DNA of 64,000 nucleotides, taken from the NCBI GenBank assembly GCA_900316715.1, contig ONEC01000001.1, positions 1 to 64,000 on the forward strand, written 5' to 3'. Under the pieces are notes generated by a model, which had not been told where the DNA came from, did no database searches, and saw only the letters and a program-made list of their open reading frames with translations. This DNA comes from an uncultured Eubacteriales bacterium (GTDB lineage: Bacteria; Bacillota; Clostridia; Lachnospirales; Lachnospiraceae). Of the stretch, positions 62,135-64,000 are shown piece after piece (the first letter of the stretch is position 1; each line of letters opens with the position of its first letter). The position numbers and the translations under genes are program-made.

Positions 62135-62890
62135 TTATATATATCTCTTTATGCTGATATATAACTTATCTTTTCTTGTTGTTCCACCTTCGCTTTCAAA
62201 GATGAACTTTCCTTTGCCTCTTACAGATACTATATCTCCTGCCTTAAGGCTCTTGGCATTTCCTGTCATCTCGCGTCCGTTTATATAAACCCTTCCTTCG
62301 GATATACATCTCACAGCCAGATCTCTTGACAGATTATAGACCTTCGCAATTACAGCATCCAGTCTGTTGCTGCTGACTATTATGCTTTCTTCAGAAAACT
62401 TCGGTGCCAGCTGCTCAGGTACTTCGCTGCATTTCTCTACTTTTACACTGGTATGTTTGACTTTGTTCAGAGTCTCGGTAATATAATCGCCGATTGAGTC
62501 CGCAGTAAAGACATATGCCTCGTTATCTCTCACGACGATATCACCGATTTTGGTTCTCTCAAGTCCCAATCCTATAAGGGATCCGAGAAAATCTCTATGG
62601 GTAAGCTCATCGGAAAACTTCTTTTGAAGCGGACTTATCTTCAGAAGCAATATGGGGAAAGCTTCCTCGTAGCCCGTATTATCCGATGAGCCAAACCTTA
62701 CCATGCATCTCTCGCAGCCTTCTGTTCCTCCGGAAACAAGAGTTCCTGCGTAGGACAGGTCTCTTTCCATGTCATAAAAGTTCGAAAGCTGTGACATATC
62801 CAGAAAATCCGTAAACAGAAATCTGTTTTCAGCGTATGCCCGCTCTGCAAGTTCTTCAAATCTTCTTTTTATTGAATCATCTGATTTCAT
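62135..62890 (-). CDS. S4-domain RNA-binding protein (YlmH type)
   Basis: 251 aa. Middle domain as in YlmH, and a C-terminal S4 domain (about 165-230): LDAVIAKVYNLSRDLAVRCI, GRVYINGREM and GDIVSVRGKGKFI. Related to a ribosome rescue factor (YlmH/RqcP2 group). The start at 62890 (GGGAG in front) replaces an earlier frame that begins inside the upstream terminator. In many relatives ylmH lies near divIVA and ftsZ; not here. Confidence 0.88.
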   Translation of the reverse strand: MKSDDSIKRRFEELAERAYAENRFLFTDFLDMSQLSNFYDMERDLSYAGTLVSGGTEGCERCMVRFGSSDNTGYEEAFPILLLKISPLQKKFSDELTHRDFLGSLIGLGLERTKIGDIVVRDNEAYVFTADSIGDYITETLNKVKHTSVKVEKCSEVPEQLAPKFSEESIIVSSNRLDAVIAKVYNLSRDLAVRCISEGRVYINGREMTGNAKSLKAGDIVSVRGKGKFIFESEGGTTRKDKLYISIKRYI

Positions 62891-62905
62891 AAACTGCTCC
62901 CTAAA

Positions 62906-62948
62906 ATATAACAGCCCCGCCTCCGATATCAAAGGTTGGCTGTTATAT
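62906..62948 (-). terminator. Terminator of the M23 peptidase gene
   Basis: Perfect 11-bp arms (62906-62916 and 62938-62948) with a 21-nt loop that can form an inner stem, then TTTTAG on the minus strand. The T-run is short. The S4 gene starts 16 bp further on, so partial read-through is likely. Confidence 0.68.
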
Positions 62949-62960
62949 CTTAGTTTAGTC

Positions 62961-63917
62961 TTAATATAATGTCAATGGATCTATATACTCATCTCCGTTT
63001 TGTACTTCAAAATGCAGATGTGGTCCTGTTGAATTCCCTGTAGATCCCATATTACCTATATTCTGTCCTGCTTCAACTTTGATACCTACCAGAGATTCGT
63101 CTTTATCCTGAAGATGGGTGTATCTGTATGTATATCCGTCATCTCCCTGAAGCACTGCATAGTTTCCTTCTTCCTCTGAAAAGCCATATTCAGTAATTGT
63201 TCCGGAATAAGCTGCCCTTACTGCCTCACCGGGACCATTGTTGGAAACCATATCTATACCTTTATGGCTATCTTTATCGAACTGTCTTGTTATAAGGTAT
63301 TCGCCTTCAAAAGGCCATACTCTTTCATTCCCTGTATCACCTTCAGTAAACACATTGTTCTCTTTATCTTCCGGCGTATTTACTATAATTTCATACGCAT
63401 CACCTGATTCATTAATTTTCAATTCACTGATTTCGTATAAAAGATAATTACCATCTTCTGTTATCTTATCACCACTCTCCAGATTAACCTTCTTATATCT
63501 TTTTCCATCAAGATTTACGAGATTCTCTTCCGCTGAATCCTGGTCAACCTCAAGAAGTAAGGTAACTGCTTTTCCATCTTCCTCTGCTTTATTCATCGTT
63601 TCAAGGATAACGCTCTCCTGAGTTGCTTCTCCCGGATATCCGTCCTTCTCATTATCCTTCAGTCTTTCCTGCCAGTTTTTCTCCTCTTCAGTTGGCTCTG
63701 CTGCTTCTGCCTCAGTTACTTCATCACTTTTTTCTTCTGATACAACAGCCTCTGTTACCTGCTGTGTTTCCTCTTCATCTACTCGTTCTGCAGCTGTTCT
63801 ATCTGCTGTATCAGCCTTATCCTCCTTCGGATAAGTCAAAAATCCGATTGCCAGTGCTATGCATACACAAAATGCTATAGCTGCAATAATAATCTTAGTC
63901 TTTTTCATTTTCAGCAC
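62961..63917 (-). CDS. M23 (LytM) family zinc metallopeptidase, membrane anchored
   Basis: About 318 aa. N-terminal membrane helix, an acidic Thr/Glu-rich linker (about 30-100), a middle domain and a C-terminal LytM domain with HKGIDM (His and Asp ligands) and HLHFE; the last 100 residues are intact, so it should cut peptidoglycan cross-bridges. I chose GTG at 63917 (GAAAGGG 8 bases before); ATG at 63908 lacks a site. No complete gene is seen in the last 80 bases of the window. Confidence 0.85.
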   Translation of the reverse strand: MLKMKKTKIIIAAIAFCVCIALAIGFLTYPKEDKADTADRTAAERVDEEETQQVTEAVVSEEKSDEVTEAEAAEPTEEEKNWQERLKDNEKDGYPGEATQESVILETMNKAEEDGKAVTLLLEVDQDSAEENLVNLDGKRYKKVNLESGDKITEDGNYLLYEISELKINESGDAYEIIVNTPEDKENNVFTEGDTGNERVWPFEGEYLITRQFDKDSHKGIDMVSNNGPGEAVRAAYSGTITEYGFSEEEGNYAVLQGDDGYTYRYTHLQDKDESLVGIKVEAGQNIGNMGSTGNSTGPHLHFEVQNGDEYIDPLTLY

Positions 63918-64000
63918 GTTTTTAACCCTTTCGTTTGTTCCTATTTCACCAAACGCAACAGGGCATGCCGTAATTAGTTTTCTCGGAACACTCATATCAA

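Noticed and set aside
1..64000. Mobile elements, prophage, CRISPR or toxin-antitoxin pairs
   Set aside because: No transposase, integrase, spaced repeats or paired toxin genes were found; the XRE gene pairs with a membrane protein, not a toxin.

Overview
The window looks like a chromosomal segment from a low-to-moderate GC Firmicute, most probably the family Lachnospiraceae. The grounds are clostridial-type Shine-Dalgarno sequences, sigma-A promoters, AddAB instead of RecBCD, a FeoA-FeoB fusion, and several Lachnospiraceae-type families (DUF6320, DUF4250, DUF3737, YtrA-type GntR systems, CarD-like regulator). No rRNA, tRNA, CRISPR array, insertion sequence or phage gene was seen. Almost every gene lies on the minus strand. 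Only two short single-gene units (20958-21191 and 35609-36247) are on the plus strand, each with a near-consensus promoter and its own terminator. Family names come from motif recognition without any database search.

Layout, left to right (transcription runs right to left for minus genes). 1-5.6 kb: a TetR-controlled ABC exporter (tetR, ATPase, FtsX-type permease) and a ZIP transporter/heavy-metal-domain pair with its own metal-type operator. 5.6-12.8 kb: a YtrA-like operon (ABC-2 ATPase, two permeases, CPBP protease, GntR regulator) followed by a cell-envelope group (GH25 lysozyme, beta-helix protein, SGNH esterase, DUF1294). 12.8-20 kb: a signalling region with a prepilin-like protein, a degenerate tandem GGDEF protein, an AraC regulator and a response regulator in one operon, then an ABC exporter and the histidine kinase. 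20-28.1 kb: housekeeping and envelope genes (queH, ispF, a TagB/TagF-like transferase, folC, queF) with a hidden 49-codon gene. 28.1-35.5 kb: addB-addA. 36.3-43.1 kb: potassium uptake (trkA-trkH), a CbiK-like protein lacking both catalytic histidines, and a four-gene cassette (small zinc protein, condensation-type acyltransferase, DUF6320 membrane protein, HSL-type hydrolase). 43.3-47.7 kb: CarD-like regulator and a NatAB-like exporter. 47.9-54.5 kb: XRE regulator with membrane partner, a CaCA antiporter under a yybP-ykoY-type riboswitch, gpmI, and the feo operon. 54.5-59.8 kb: LytTR/DUF3021 system, a membrane HEFGH protein, three GNAT acetyltransferases and a methyltransferase. 59.8-64 kb: a 35-codon peptide gene with its own promoter and terminator, a lipoprotein cluster, an S4-domain RNA-binding protein and an M23 peptidase.

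The most striking signals are in control regions. Two inverted repeats with the same design (14-16 bp arms, one-base bulge, about 20-nt loop) cover the ribosome-binding sites of the pilin gene and of a membrane protein gene. A terminator stem at 5554-5582 contains the -35 box of the next operon. A manganese-type riboswitch starts essentially at +1 of its promoter. Several operons carry long perfect palindromes exactly at promoter positions. The best candidate for an undescribed system is the pilin / degenerate GGDEF / AraC / response-regulator operon with its repeat-controlled start; next are the acyltransferase-DUF6320-hydrolase cassette and the stand-alone phosphoribosyltransferase-like gene.
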